This document shows positions 53,686 to 63,369 of a DNA stretch of 64,000 nt, in pieces; the stretch's first letter is position 1, and each line of letters opens with the position of its first letter. The DNA comes from Metarhizium brunneum. Lineage: Eukaryota > Ascomycota > Sordariomycetes > Hypocreales > Clavicipitaceae. The DNA is taken from positions 9,389,001 to 9,453,000 of the forward strand of contig NC_089422.1 of assembly GCF_013426205.1 (NCBI RefSeq), written 5' to 3'. Under the pieces are notes generated by a model. It was given only the letters and a program-made list of their open reading frames with translations, did not search any database and was not told where the DNA came from. The position numbers and the translations under genes are program-made.

Positions 53686-54687
53686 CTACGGGTTCTCGGG
53701 CAGCGGCACAGCATCCGGCGGCTGATGCCACTCGAACCCGTCCGGGATCGGCACCGCTCGCTGCTTCAACCACGACTGCAGAGCGTCCCAGTCGGCGCAC
53801 TTGTGTCGCGTGTTGCCGTCCGGGGTAGGCTGGTTGTGCTGCCTCACCCAGTAGTACGGGATGATGCCCGGGTCAAAGTTGCACATGAGCGTCTGGCGAA
53901 TGTAGTCGATGCAGTGCTCGTAGTGGCGCTCGTACATTTCCGACGCGCCCTCCTTGTTTGCCTGCGTCGTGGGAAAGAAGGCCGCGTGGTGGTCTTGCCA
54001 GATGAAGTGCAGGCAGTGTATCTGGTGTGTTCCCATGGCCACGGCGAGATACCCGCCCCCGGCGGCCTCGGGGAACTGCACCGCCGTGAGATTGTGTCCG
54101 ATGCGGCTGATGTCGTCGGCCGTGACGCGAATGGTTCCGTCTGTGTGTATTGGCCAAATGTTAGAGCGGGAGGTTTGTCAAGAAACAGCTTGTGCCGTCG
54201 ACGTATGTCCTTACATGCCATGAGATCTTGCCACGCTTGTTCGACCTCGGCCGTTGGCGGTCCTTTGTAAGGCGAGTCGTACCACAAGGACCCGTTGAAC
54301 CTGACGTCTAGATATTCCTCTCGTATCGCCTCGTTTATCGGTGCTATGTCATGCAAATGTTAGTAGTTGGGCATGATGGCTATTTCGGCTTTTGTGGCAG
54401 GAAGAGTTACAGTAATAATTGAATTTGGACACGCAGCTTTGTCGACGTTGAATATAAGATGTGGGCAGAATATATGGAATAAGAAGAATATAGGTGGCCA
54501 CAATCGCTCCGTGAAACAAGAGCCACGGAGCTAGGTGCCTCCAATGATGCCTAGGCTCGGCCAGCTTTCGAAGCCGCTGGTCGAGGAGATGGCCACTGAC
54601 CTCTTCATCGTTGTCTTGCTCGTCGAAATCGTGTTTGCGTGTTTGCTCTGGCGTGTGTTGTCGCCAAAATGAGAATGCATGTTTCAT
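53686..54687 (-). CDS. UstYa-family (DUF3328) oxidase, peptide-modifying type
   Basis: Three exons: 54687-54411, 54343-54215 and 54140-53686, giving 286 residues; intron 1 has a TACTAAC branch site. The N-terminal 50 residues are cytosolic and charged; one membrane segment follows (WLLFHGAIVATYILLIPYIL, about 55-75). The first join gives NYYSPINEAIREEYLDVRFN, matching the family's YSPA.EAI motif. Both metal-binding HxxHC motifs are present: HQIHC at 174-178 and HYEHC at 208-212 (in HCIDYIRQTLMCNFDPGIIP). UstYa-type enzymes are oxidases that cyclise or otherwise modify tyrosine- or phenylalanine-containing core peptides in ustiloxin, phomopsin and asperipin pathways; others act on other metabolites. 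It is divergent to a repeat peptide precursor, which supports a RiPP role. Confidence 0.92.
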
Positions 54688-55173
54688 CTTGGAGGCCAGT
54701 ACGTAGCACAAAGGACAATGTGAAATTGTTTCTCATGTCAACATTGCCGACGGCCGGAACACGTACCACTGGGCAAATTTTCGGGCATCGTTTTGCTTAT
54801 ACTTGGTACATGCATGCCGAAACGGGGTCAGTTCACAAATCGCCCGATCCCAACATGTATCTTGACTTTGCGACGACAAAGTCGTGCGTCTTTCTACTCG
54901 ATGCAACCAGTCGGCCTGCAATGTAACTTCGCAACGGGAAGGTCGTGCAGTTGCCTGATTCCGGGTGGCCATGCTACGTAAAAAGGGATATATATGCCGT
55001 GCTTGCGCGGCTTCTTGTGCTACAGCCCAGCAATGGGCATACTGTCGAAATAATAAACTCCACACAATACAAATAACCTTAACCCGTCTGCATAGCCCAG
55101 GACTACTCTTTTCTTGTTGAGCTAGTCTCTCTCTCTCTCTTTTTGTTTTCACAAAATCCCAACGCTGGTGACT
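54688..55173. promoter_or_regulatory. Bidirectional promoter between UstYa-type and precursor genes
   Basis: A 486-bp head-to-head region. GGATATATATGCC at 54986-54998, about 175 bp before the precursor start, is a likely TATA element for the plus-strand gene. CT-rich DNA at 55123-55144 lies just before the precursor ATG. Head-to-head sharing suggests co-expression of the two genes. Confidence 0.55.
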
Positions 55174-55498
55174 ATGCGCTTCATACTTCCTTTGCTCGCT
55201 ACTCTCGCAGCGGCTGCACCAGCAGGTACGGCATCCCCTCCCCTGATGAAACTCGTGCGTGGGTAGCTCTTGACTGACCAATATTCATCCAGGTGTCTTT
55301 GAGAGCGATAAGCTCTTGACTATTGACAAGGATGGTAAAGACAGCTCCTACGATGTCAACAAGCGCAGCCATTTTGTGGCGGACCCTTTGCTCCAAATCT
55401 CCGAGGACGACTCTGCCAGCTCATACCAGCGCAGCAACTTCAAGGCAGACCCTTTGCTAGAAATCTCGGACGACCCCAATGCTTCATCGTACAACTAG
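55174..55498 (+). CDS. Secreted kexin-processed repeat peptide precursor, RiPP candidate
   Basis: Exons 55174-55225 and 55293-55498 give 85 residues. The signal peptide is MRFILPLLATLAAAAPA. The rest is three 20-residue units that align without gaps and conserve F3, D6, L8-L9, I11 and the ending S18-S19-Y20: GVFESDKLLTIDKDGKDSSY, SHFVADPLLQISEDDSASSY and SNFKADPLLEISDDPNASSY. Unit 1 is followed by DVNKR (a Kex2 dibasic site), unit 2 by QR and unit 3 by N and the stop. Signal peptide plus repeats divided by KR is the architecture of dikaritin precursors and other kexin-processed fungal peptides, and the adjacent UstYa-type gene points to the first. It lacks the cysteines of many effectors. Which residues form the final product is unknown. 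Confidence 0.82.
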
Positions 55499-56074
55499 GG
55501 TGCCATGGGTGTCAAAGCTGGTTCACGTCTACAAGCCCCAAACCGTCCGAGGGGCTGGTGATGCGTGATGGAGACGTCTCGAGTACACAGGCAGGTAGAA
55601 CAGTTTAGTATTTATCAAGATTGAAGGAGTAAAATGGTCATTGAACCTGTGTACAAGGCGCGCTTTTGCTGTATGTGATGTAGGGTACATGAATTGTTCA
55701 CACTCTCCCACTAATAGATGGCCGGCGCCTCTGCATCTTCTCACAGATGTGACACCGCAGACGCACCCTTTACTACCAAGGTCTCGCCCAGTCCACGGCA
55801 CATATTTGTTATCGAGCACAGTTATTGTTCAATAGCTGGTACTGTAATTGTGTCGCGTGCAGCAACTTGACAACACCAACCCAATAAGAAGCGAGTTGCT
55901 GTACGCCACTCGTCCATCACTGGCCAGAGGCAAAAAGCCAGCAGCCATCACGACATGCGACCTATAAAGCTCCAGACACCTCCGCATCGTTCTCGAGGAC
56001 TCGACCCCACACGGCAACTCTTGAGCAGGTCCATCCACCAGAAACAAAGAAAGATCAAAGCAACTTTATCCATC
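55499..56074. other. Intergenic region
   Basis: About 0.6 kb between the precursor stop and the next small gene; 3' UTR and promoter. No gene seen. Confidence 0.5.
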
Positions 56075-56366
56075 ATGCCATCCTCGGCCTCGATCAAAGC
56101 AAAGGAAAAGTACGAGGCGATGCTTGCCGCGGCAAAAGGCGACGGGGTTTCTCGTAAGTGCCGTCCACCAAAGCAATGACAGCCACGGTTACCCATGATT
56201 TGAGCTAGACATGTCCAACCGCGTCGTCGCAACGAGGCACCCGTCGACTGGAGGCAGCGAGATGACCAACTCCATCACTCGCAGGTCGAGCCAGAGCAGC
56301 GATGCCTCGGGTCACGGCCGCTTCCGAACCATGATTAGAAACATGCTTTCGCCGCCGGCCTACTAG
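56075..56366 (+). CDS. Small basic protein, unrecognised
   Basis: Exons 56075-56153 and 56209-56366 (GTAAGT...GCTAG) give 78 residues: MPSSASIKAKEKYEAMLAAA, then GDGVSHMSNRVVATRHPST and, near the end, GHGRFRTMIRNMLSPPAY. No signal peptide or cysteines; the N-terminal third should be helical. The clean intron with a proper donor and in-frame continuation supports a real gene. It lies 0.6 kb downstream of the repeat precursor, on the same strand. I do not recognise the family. Confidence 0.6.
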
Positions 56367-57712
56367 GATGAGGACGCGTACGGAGAGTGTAGTACAGTTT
56401 GTGAATATATATCCTTTGAGATGCCTTTGGGAGCCGCCGTGTCACCTTGCATCGCGCCGTGTGTCGGGTACACTAGTTTGCAAGCACTTTTCTACGCACC
56501 AGCTTGACAGGGTAGACACGTTACGTAGGCATCTTTGCTGCCAGACAAGGGGTGACGGAGGAGCGCGTGGTATGAGTCCAAACTGAGACCGTCCCGAGAT
56601 AGCCTAGTGAATGCCTGGAATGGGAAGGTGTAATGGCATCAATCGTTGACTACAGACTAAAGTCTTGCCCCAGCTTTGAAAAGACACGTGGTATGCATGC
56701 GAAATGGACTTGAAGCCTTGTTGCTTGTCCGCGCCCGTGTTGTTGCGTCTTTGCAGTATTGACGTCACGGCGCCTGGTGTCGCAAAAGTCTACATATGGC
56801 TGGTAACATGCCTGTCGTGCAGACAGGACACAATTGACTTTAAATGTCAAGTTCACAAGGCCATGATCCTCCGTGTAACTAGCGCTGTTTCTCATTTTTT
56901 ACAGTGGCAGGCAAAGGGTCTGGTATTAACCAGATCAGGTACCTGGCTATCGCGCTCAAACTATAATATACTAGTTGAGCCGTTGGCAACTAACCCACTT
57001 AGTTGTCAACGGGTAAGGCATATTAGTGTATACTTGTCGGTGGGTAAATCTATCCTGCCACCGACTGTTATTTCACTAGCCTACACCAGATGTAATTGAT
57101 CCATGTCCATGTGGCCCGTGGCAGGTCATATGGAACTCGCGACTCCAACTCGCTAGACGCTCGTGTGCCCCGAGGCAAGACATCAGATCCTCGTGCCCGA
57201 CAAGGCGAATGAAACCACTCGAGCCAACGCAGGAACATTCATCGCTCAGGGACGCATCAGCTAGTCCCTGCAAAACTCCCCCACGAATGGCTGATGGCTT
57301 ACACGGCAAAAGCGACTACGGGTACTCGGCACGCCGTGTGCCTCACGTTGTCACTCGACGCTCCTCGGGCTTGTCACGGGGAGGCAATTGAAGATGGATG
57401 ACACAGCTTCATTCCTGTCCATGCAACGTCTCCTCCTAAACGTGGTGCTGTCTCGCGTGTCTCTCAGCTCGCAATGCCGTTCCACGTGTCGATTTGGGAG
57501 CTTGGTATGTAGCCGGGCTCCTCGTGCGCTGGATGGATGACTCTTGTGAAAATGATATATAACACGCCCAAATCGACCGCGGATGGACGATCGTGTATTG
57601 CACATGGTAGGCGATTGCACGTCAAGTTGGTAGTTTGCACTTGTGTATATTCTCTTCCCTTCTCTGTACATGTTACATCTTTTACCGTCTTTATATTGTG
57701 TATATTATCAAT
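56367..57712. other. Intergenic region with a dispersed repeat
   Basis: About 1.35 kb. It holds the longest copy of the dispersed repeat (56921-57059). A TATA-like GATATATAAC at 57554-57563 lies about 150 bp before the chitinase start, followed by a pyrimidine-rich stretch. Confidence 0.6.
56921..57059 (+). repeat. Dispersed repeat, longest copy B
   Basis: Begins TGGTATTAACCAGATCAGGT, then ACCTGGCTATCGCGCTC and ACTATAATATACTA, then a hairpin (TTGGCAACTAA and TTAGTTGTCAA as arms around a short CCCAC loop), and ends GTGTATACTTGTCGGTGGGT and CTATCCTGCC. Parts match copies at 612-678, 17251-17325 and 15143-15174. Noncoding; probably a small non-autonomous mobile element or the end of one. Confidence 0.55.
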
Positions 57713-59260
57713 ATGCATCATCTACGCGCTCTCGTCGGCGTTGGCCTTGCTGGTCTGGCGGCCGGAGTGCCCTTGACTGACAAGACATCAGTCAAGCCGC
57801 GACAAGCACCCGGAGCGCAAAACGTCGTCTACTGGGGGCAGAACGGCGGCGGTACGATCGAGAATAACGACCTCGCGGCGTATTGCCAACCCAATTCCGG
57901 AATCGACGTTTTGGTTCTTGCATTTCTATATCAATTTGGAAATGGCGGCAACATACCTTCAGGGACTATAGGTCAGTTTTATTTTTTTTTAATTTTTTAA
58001 TTTTTTTTAAATTCACCACTCTCATGGAAGCCGAGAGCGTATGGACTCTGGAGAGGCTACGAATCTATCTATACATGTATAGAAATACGCCGCATCTCGT
58101 AGGCAGCAGGCTACCCCCCTGACCAGCTTTTCTATTCATTTTCCCTTTCCCCTGTTTTCGAATGTCCCAGTTCTAACCTCATACAGGCCAATCATGCTAC
58201 ATCAGCACGTCCGGCCAGGGTCAAAACTGCGAAGCCCTGACCGCAGCCATACACACCTGCCAGTCGGCCGGTGTCAAGATCATCCTGTCCCTCGGCGGCG
58301 CGACAAGCTCCTACTCCCTCCAGACACAGGCGCAGGCCGAGCAAATAGGCCAGTACCTGTGGGATTCGTACGGCAACTCTGGAAACAAGACGGTGCAGCG
58401 GCCGTTTGGCAGCAACTTTGTCAACGGATTCGACCTCGACATCGAAGTCAACGGCGGCAGCAGCCAGTACTACCAGTACATGATTGCCAAGCTACGCTCC
58501 AACTTTGCGTCGGACAAGTCCAACACGTACCTGATTACCGGCGCGCCGCAGTGCCCCATCCCCGAGCCCAACATGGGCGTCATCATCAGCAACGCCGTCT
58601 TCGACCATCTCTACGTCCAGTTCTACAACAACAACAACTACACGGTCCCCTGCGCGCTGGGCATCAACGGCAACGCCCCCTTCAACTACAACAACTGGAC
58701 GTCCTTTATCGCCGATACGCCGTCGGCCGGTGCCAAGATCTTCATTGGCGTGCCGGCCTCGCCGCTGGCGTCGACGGGCACGCCCAGCGGCGCGCAGTAC
58801 TACGCCGCGCCGGAGCAACTGGCCGCCATTGTCGGCGAGTACAGGAGCGACGCCCATTTCGGCGGCATCATGATGTGGAGCGCGGGCTTCTCGGATGCCA
58901 ATGTCAACGACGGGTGCACGTATGCGCAGCAGGCAAAGAGCATCCTCGTCAGCGGAGCGCCTTGCGCGTCGTCGGGGCCTCCGAGTTCTACGCCGGCAAC
59001 AGCTCCGGCCCCGACCGCGACCACGATGCCATCTTCGACTTCGGTGTCCTCTCCGACAGCGTCGCCTACCGGCGGCACAGTTCCCCAGTGGGGTCAGGTG
59101 AGTTTTATCCATGTGCTCTTTGAGGGAAAGAAAAATCTCGCGCGGTAGCTCACACAGTGGCGACGTCTAGTGCGGCGGCGAGGGCTATTCCGGTCCTACT
59201 CAGTGCGTTCCTCCTTACCAATGTGTCAAGCAAGGCGATTGGTGGTCGTCATGCCGGTGA
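57713..59260 (+). CDS. Secreted GH18 class III endochitinase with CBM1
   Basis: Exons 57713-57971, 58187-59097 and 59171-59260 give 419 residues. A signal peptide (MHHLRALVGVGLAGLAAG) and a short propeptide ending KPR precede the catalytic domain, which begins NVVYWGQNGGGTIENNDLAA. The GH18 motif FDLDIE is intact, with D169, D171 and the proton donor E173, and LSLGGATSSY forms the substrate-binding strand. After a Ser/Thr/Pro linker, the last exon adds CGGEGYSGPTQCVPPYQC, continuing to WWSSCR: a complete type 1 cellulose/chitin-binding module, whose first WGQ lies on exon 2. Intron 1 is unusually long here (215 bp) with T-rich runs. It degrades chitin of fungal or arthropod origin. Confidence 0.93.
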
Positions 59261-59525
59261 AGTCGGTCAGTGGGCGCATACTATCTACAAGACTGGTTTC
59301 ATCGTGGAGTCTGGTATGCCGCAGGGCTTTCCCCCCTTTTACTCCGTACATAGCAGGCAGGTTCTATTCGCTTCATATTTGCATAGATAAAGAATTACAA
59401 GTTACCAGTACAAACTCGTCAATTGAATTTCAATGTTCCGATCGGACGCTCCGTCTATCTATGCTCTAGGTGTACACAAGGAAAACTGCTTTTGCCATTG
59501 AAAATGTCCCATGCTCGCCCGTCCC

Positions 59526-60670
59526 TTAGATCTTGCCCTGGACCGCCTGGTCAATCTTGGTGGTCAGGTCCTCGAGCTCAAACTTGGTTCGGTTGCCGGC
59601 GAGGCCGCCGTTCTTGTCGTCGAGGAAGTACTCAATGACGCCGTAGATCTTGTCCTGGATCTGGACAGTGGCCACGGCAAAGCCGCCCTTGTCCTGGGGG
59701 GTGTACGCGCTGGCGATCTTGGTGACAAACTCGGCCGACTTCCAGCCGTCCTTGGAGACGAAGACGTTGGTTCCCTCGGTGCTGAGCTGGGTCAGGAGGA
59801 CCTTGCCGCCGTACTTCTCGGGCAGGTAGACGCCGTCGTCGCCGCTCTCGCCGGTCAGGCCGGTGACGGGGATGACGACGCGCTTGCCCAGGGAGTCGCG
59901 CTTGTTGAAGCTGACGAGCTGCTTGGCCTGGGCGTCGTTGGCGATGAGGAGGTCGCCGCTGGCCACGATGCCCGTGAGGCCGGGCAAGATGGGGCTCGTG
60001 CCGGGCTTGGTGTAGTTGCTCAGGTACCAGGGGATGGCCTTTGTGCCGTCGGCGTTGACCTTGATGATGGCACCGGGGTAGGTGCAGACGACAAAGGTGT
60101 TGCCGCAGGTGTCGTGGACCATGTCCTGGCAGCCCCCGTAGGCTCCGTTGGTGACAGCGGTAAGGTTGGCGTGCCACAGCTCCTTGGGCTTGTCGCCGTT
60201 CAGGTCGACCTTGTAGAGGAAGTTGTCGCCGCTGACATTGGCGCCGGCGGTATCAAAGGCGATGCCGGCGTTGATGGTGACTGACAACTGGTTGGTCTTT
60301 TGGTCAATCTCGACACCGCTGGCGTGGAACTCGGCCACGTCTGTGCGATCAAACGTGATGGTGTCGACGACGCTGTCCTTGGAAACGTCGACGACGGCAA
60401 CGGCGGCGTTGTAGAGCTTGCTAGACGAGGGAATGGTATTAGTTCCACCGACGTTCCCAGCAAGCAACTGCTCTCGCAGACATACCTGAAATAGGTCAAG
60501 CCGTTCTTCTTGTTGAAATCGGCGCTCTCGGGGTAGAGCTGGGGAACGTTGATGATGACATCGGTGCCGGCGGCCGTGTTGCCGTTGGCGCCGTTGGCGC
60601 CGTCGGTAGCCGGCAAAGCACTGGCGACGGCACCCAGAGCAGTCAAGGAGGGGAGGACACCGGCGCGCAT
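59526..60670 (-). CDS. Tri14-like/Mala s 1-type secreted beta-propeller protein
   Basis: Exons 60670-60486 and 60420-59526 give 359 residues. The signal peptide is MRAGVLPSLTALGAVASALP. The spliced join LTYFSKLYNAAVAVVDVSKD and the segments DTITFDRTDVAEFHASGVEI, LSVTINAGIAFDTAGANVSG, AYGGCQDMVHDTCGNTFVVC and YPGAIIKVNADGTKAIPWYL match the family of Fusarium Tri14 and the Malassezia allergen Mala s 1, six-bladed propellers. Tri14 sits in the trichothecene cluster but is needed for virulence on plants rather than toxin synthesis; the biochemical function is unknown. No other trichothecene gene is present here. Convergent with the chitinase, stops 265 bp apart. Confidence 0.83.
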
Positions 60671-62748
60671 TGTGAATATGTGGTAATGAATGGACAAGTT
60701 GTGCTAAAGAAAATGACAATGAGTGGAAAGATGGTGCCAAGGTGTTTGTTGGAGTTGGAGTTGGTGTGATGGTGATGAGGTATATTCCCCGGGTTAGGAG
60801 GAGACATTGTCAACAATATATATCCATTCGATAATATCATCACAGGGTCTCTTGAGTCGCCAACCCGGGCGTGTAAGCCGAGTGGGAGCCAAGAAGTTTC
60901 TAACAGGAAGGCCAGTTGAACCATGATGTGCGCCCAAAGTTGGCGGCTTGAGTCAGCACCGCGCTTGACGATTGCTGAGCCACAACCCGAATCAAGCAAA
61001 TCGCGGCCTTGTGGGGTCCATGGTGTGCGATGAAACCTTGTCCGCAATCGAGGCAGTTACGAAAAGGTCACTGGATGAACAAATACGGCTACTATCAATC
61101 TTCAGCCCCTGCTGCCAAGTGCTCATGCCTCATGGGTCATGGGTGCTCCATGTTCTACGCGTAATGTGTAGCCTTACTGCTATGGAGAATCTTACGATTA
61201 TGCCGCTTGCATAAAGTGCCCCGATGCGCCGAAATGAAGGCAGATGCTATTCATGTTATCAAGATGGAGAGTGACGTGGCAAGGGTAGCACGTTGCCGCC
61301 GCGCAGATTGATTGATGGCATAATATTGACTGCATATGCTCATCATGTAAATACAGTGAGTGGGTCGTAGGTAATTCCGAGCAAACATTGAAGCCCTCAT
61401 CAATAATATACAAGACGTGTCAATCCGGTGGGACTCACTTGTATTAATGAGATTAAAACATCTTTTTCTCTTGGCGCCATATATTTATTATTAACTAGGC
61501 TCTAACATGATGAATAGTCCAGATCAAGGAAAGAATGCGTACACGATTCGTCCACACTCGCAACCGTTGACCCCTTTTCGAGTCAGTGGCCACCAGACCA
61601 GACCGTCTCAGAATTTAGCCACCCAAGTGGGCGAGTTTCAATATACGGCCCGGTTGTGTCGGTCGCGCGCGTTGACTAATGACGGACAGCGCTTGAGAGT
61701 CGATCCTCCGGTGGGATCGGGCGGCCGCTTGACCATTCTCTCCCTTGTTCCGTATTTATGGCAGGGAAGAACATCGTCGTGAGTCTTCACCAGGGGCTGA
61801 CGCGCCGCAGAATGCATCGCAATAGGAGTATAGTCTGTCGCGGAATATTTGCCTACCAACAAGGAGTCAATAGCATGCGCGAATATGCCGTGGTATATTC
61901 TATGTACTAGTATAGTTCCGTGGCCGGGTACCTGCTCCTACTCATGGCGTGCTCTCGGCAATTTGCGAATCCTTCCGTCATCTTGGCGATGCTCACGCTG
62001 CCAGCGGCTCCTTGGGGCTGCATCGAGTCAAGCGACACGAACCACACGGAGATGCAAATTTGGGACGACTGCGCTTTGACGCCACCATCTTGTCGACTCG
62101 CCACGACGCTTGAGATGAGGGAACGGTGGCGCGGGACTCCCGCACAGGAGGAGAGAAAATTGCAAACGTGCACCGGACGTCTCTGGCCGACTCCGTGGTT
62201 GCGCTGCCACCTCGAACCCGTACCCAGGCTGGAACAAGCAGCGCTGGCCCTTTCCCAGTACATGTATAATATTGACCATTTGAAGTTGCATGACGACGCG
62301 GCTAGGCGTAGCGTTTACTCTCATCAGGGACACCCGCTCGCTATTTGGGTGGAGGCCATCGACGGATCTACCGAGCCGTGGAACATGAACTTGATGATCA
62401 AGTCAATTGCCGTTTGTGGACAAATGCCTCGAGTTCATCTTTGTTACTTGCTGACCCTATGTATGATCCCTGCATCCCATCCGTGCAGGCGCGTGCTACG
62501 TAAACATGGTGTTTTGTCATCACGACGGCCAAGAGCGTGCCAACTTGACAAGTTATCCCACAAGCAACGCCGTTGCCTTCACCTGCAGCAGCTTCCTGTT
62601 TCCATCCTCATGGCCACATTGGCTGTTGGCTTCACCTTGTTCTTACATATTGTGAGGCACAAAGTTGATAGATGGGAGGATGACATGTACGCCAGGCAGT
62701 ATTCTCTATCCAGAGCTGTAGATGGGCTCGGCTTTCTTGTCAACTGGT
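60671..62748. other. Intergenic region with a long unexplained open frame
   Basis: About 2.1 kb. An open frame of 296 codons runs 61920-62810 on the plus strand (first ATG 61944) but shows no family features, signal peptide or splice-supported extension and overlaps the hydrolase remnant. I do not call it a gene. No RNA gene or repeat was recognised. Confidence 0.45.
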
Positions 62749-63330
62749 TCAATTGCCTCTGGTACGCAAGCGCATTCCGGACCGATTCTTCGCTTTCGGG
62801 TCGCCCATAAGCTCCCCTAATGCTGCCTCCATGTCATTCCCCATGGTGTAATGAGTGTCTTGGTTAGATTCATACAGCGTACAGCTTGGCATCATTCCCG
62901 CAAAGTGACACATCATGTTCCTATCCCGCACGCCGTGCCGTATCTTGACTTTGGAATACGTGACGCCCTCGAGCCGGAACCCCCAGTCGGCATCTAACAA
63001 GACCTTCATTGTTGGCTTATTCAACTGCCGCTGTGGCGCCCTGCGCCAACGGCTCAGCCGTCAGTGCGCGCACGAGTTGAGCTCATTAACCTGACTGGGC
63101 GATGGAGGGTCGCCGTGGCTGTGGAAGAAACTGTCAGCCGTTGTTGGCTTTTCCTTTGGCGCCGCGACTGGATTCCGCGACTCCTCCGAGGCCTTGAGCT
63201 TCTCTTCAAGCACCCGCTGAACCCATCTCCTCTGCAAAACCATGACGGCGAATCTTTCGAGGCCGATTCCCCTGGAAAATTGCACCACGTCTCGCGCCCA
63301 ATCGAGCAGGCTCCGACTGGGTTGAGGTGA
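62749..63330 (-). pseudogene. Decayed alpha/beta hydrolase
   Basis: Two recognisable ends of one family lie next to each other. About 63330-63235 reads SLLDWARDVVQFSRGIGLER then FAVM, the strand that in relatives leads straight into the GGSGGG nucleophile elbow; here the elbow and following core are missing and the frame continues with a lid-like segment (QRRWVQRVLEEKLKASEESR). That frame stops at TGA (about 63058). The next family-like piece (TAEPLAQGATAAVE) is in a different frame. About 62998-62790 gives the C-terminus: LLDADWGFRLEGVTYSKVKI, RHGVRDRN with the acid residue and DTHYTMGND with the catalytic His. Deletion of the nucleophile region, a stop and a frameshift together indicate a pseudogene. 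Confidence 0.6.
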
Positions 63331-63369
63331 CGACGGCCCAAACCCCGGCCTGTCAATGGCTGTCGTGTA

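Noticed and set aside
55174..55498. Mating pheromone precursor
   Set aside because: The layout (signal peptide, repeats, KR) fits alpha-factor-type precursors too, but the units are 20 residues, acidic and lack the short Trp/Cys/Gly/Pro-containing pheromone core; the UstYa neighbour argues for a modified peptide instead.
59526..60670. Part of a trichothecene cluster
   Set aside because: Only the Tri14-like protein is present; no terpene synthase, P450 or acyltransferase gene lies in the window, and the family is widespread outside that cluster.
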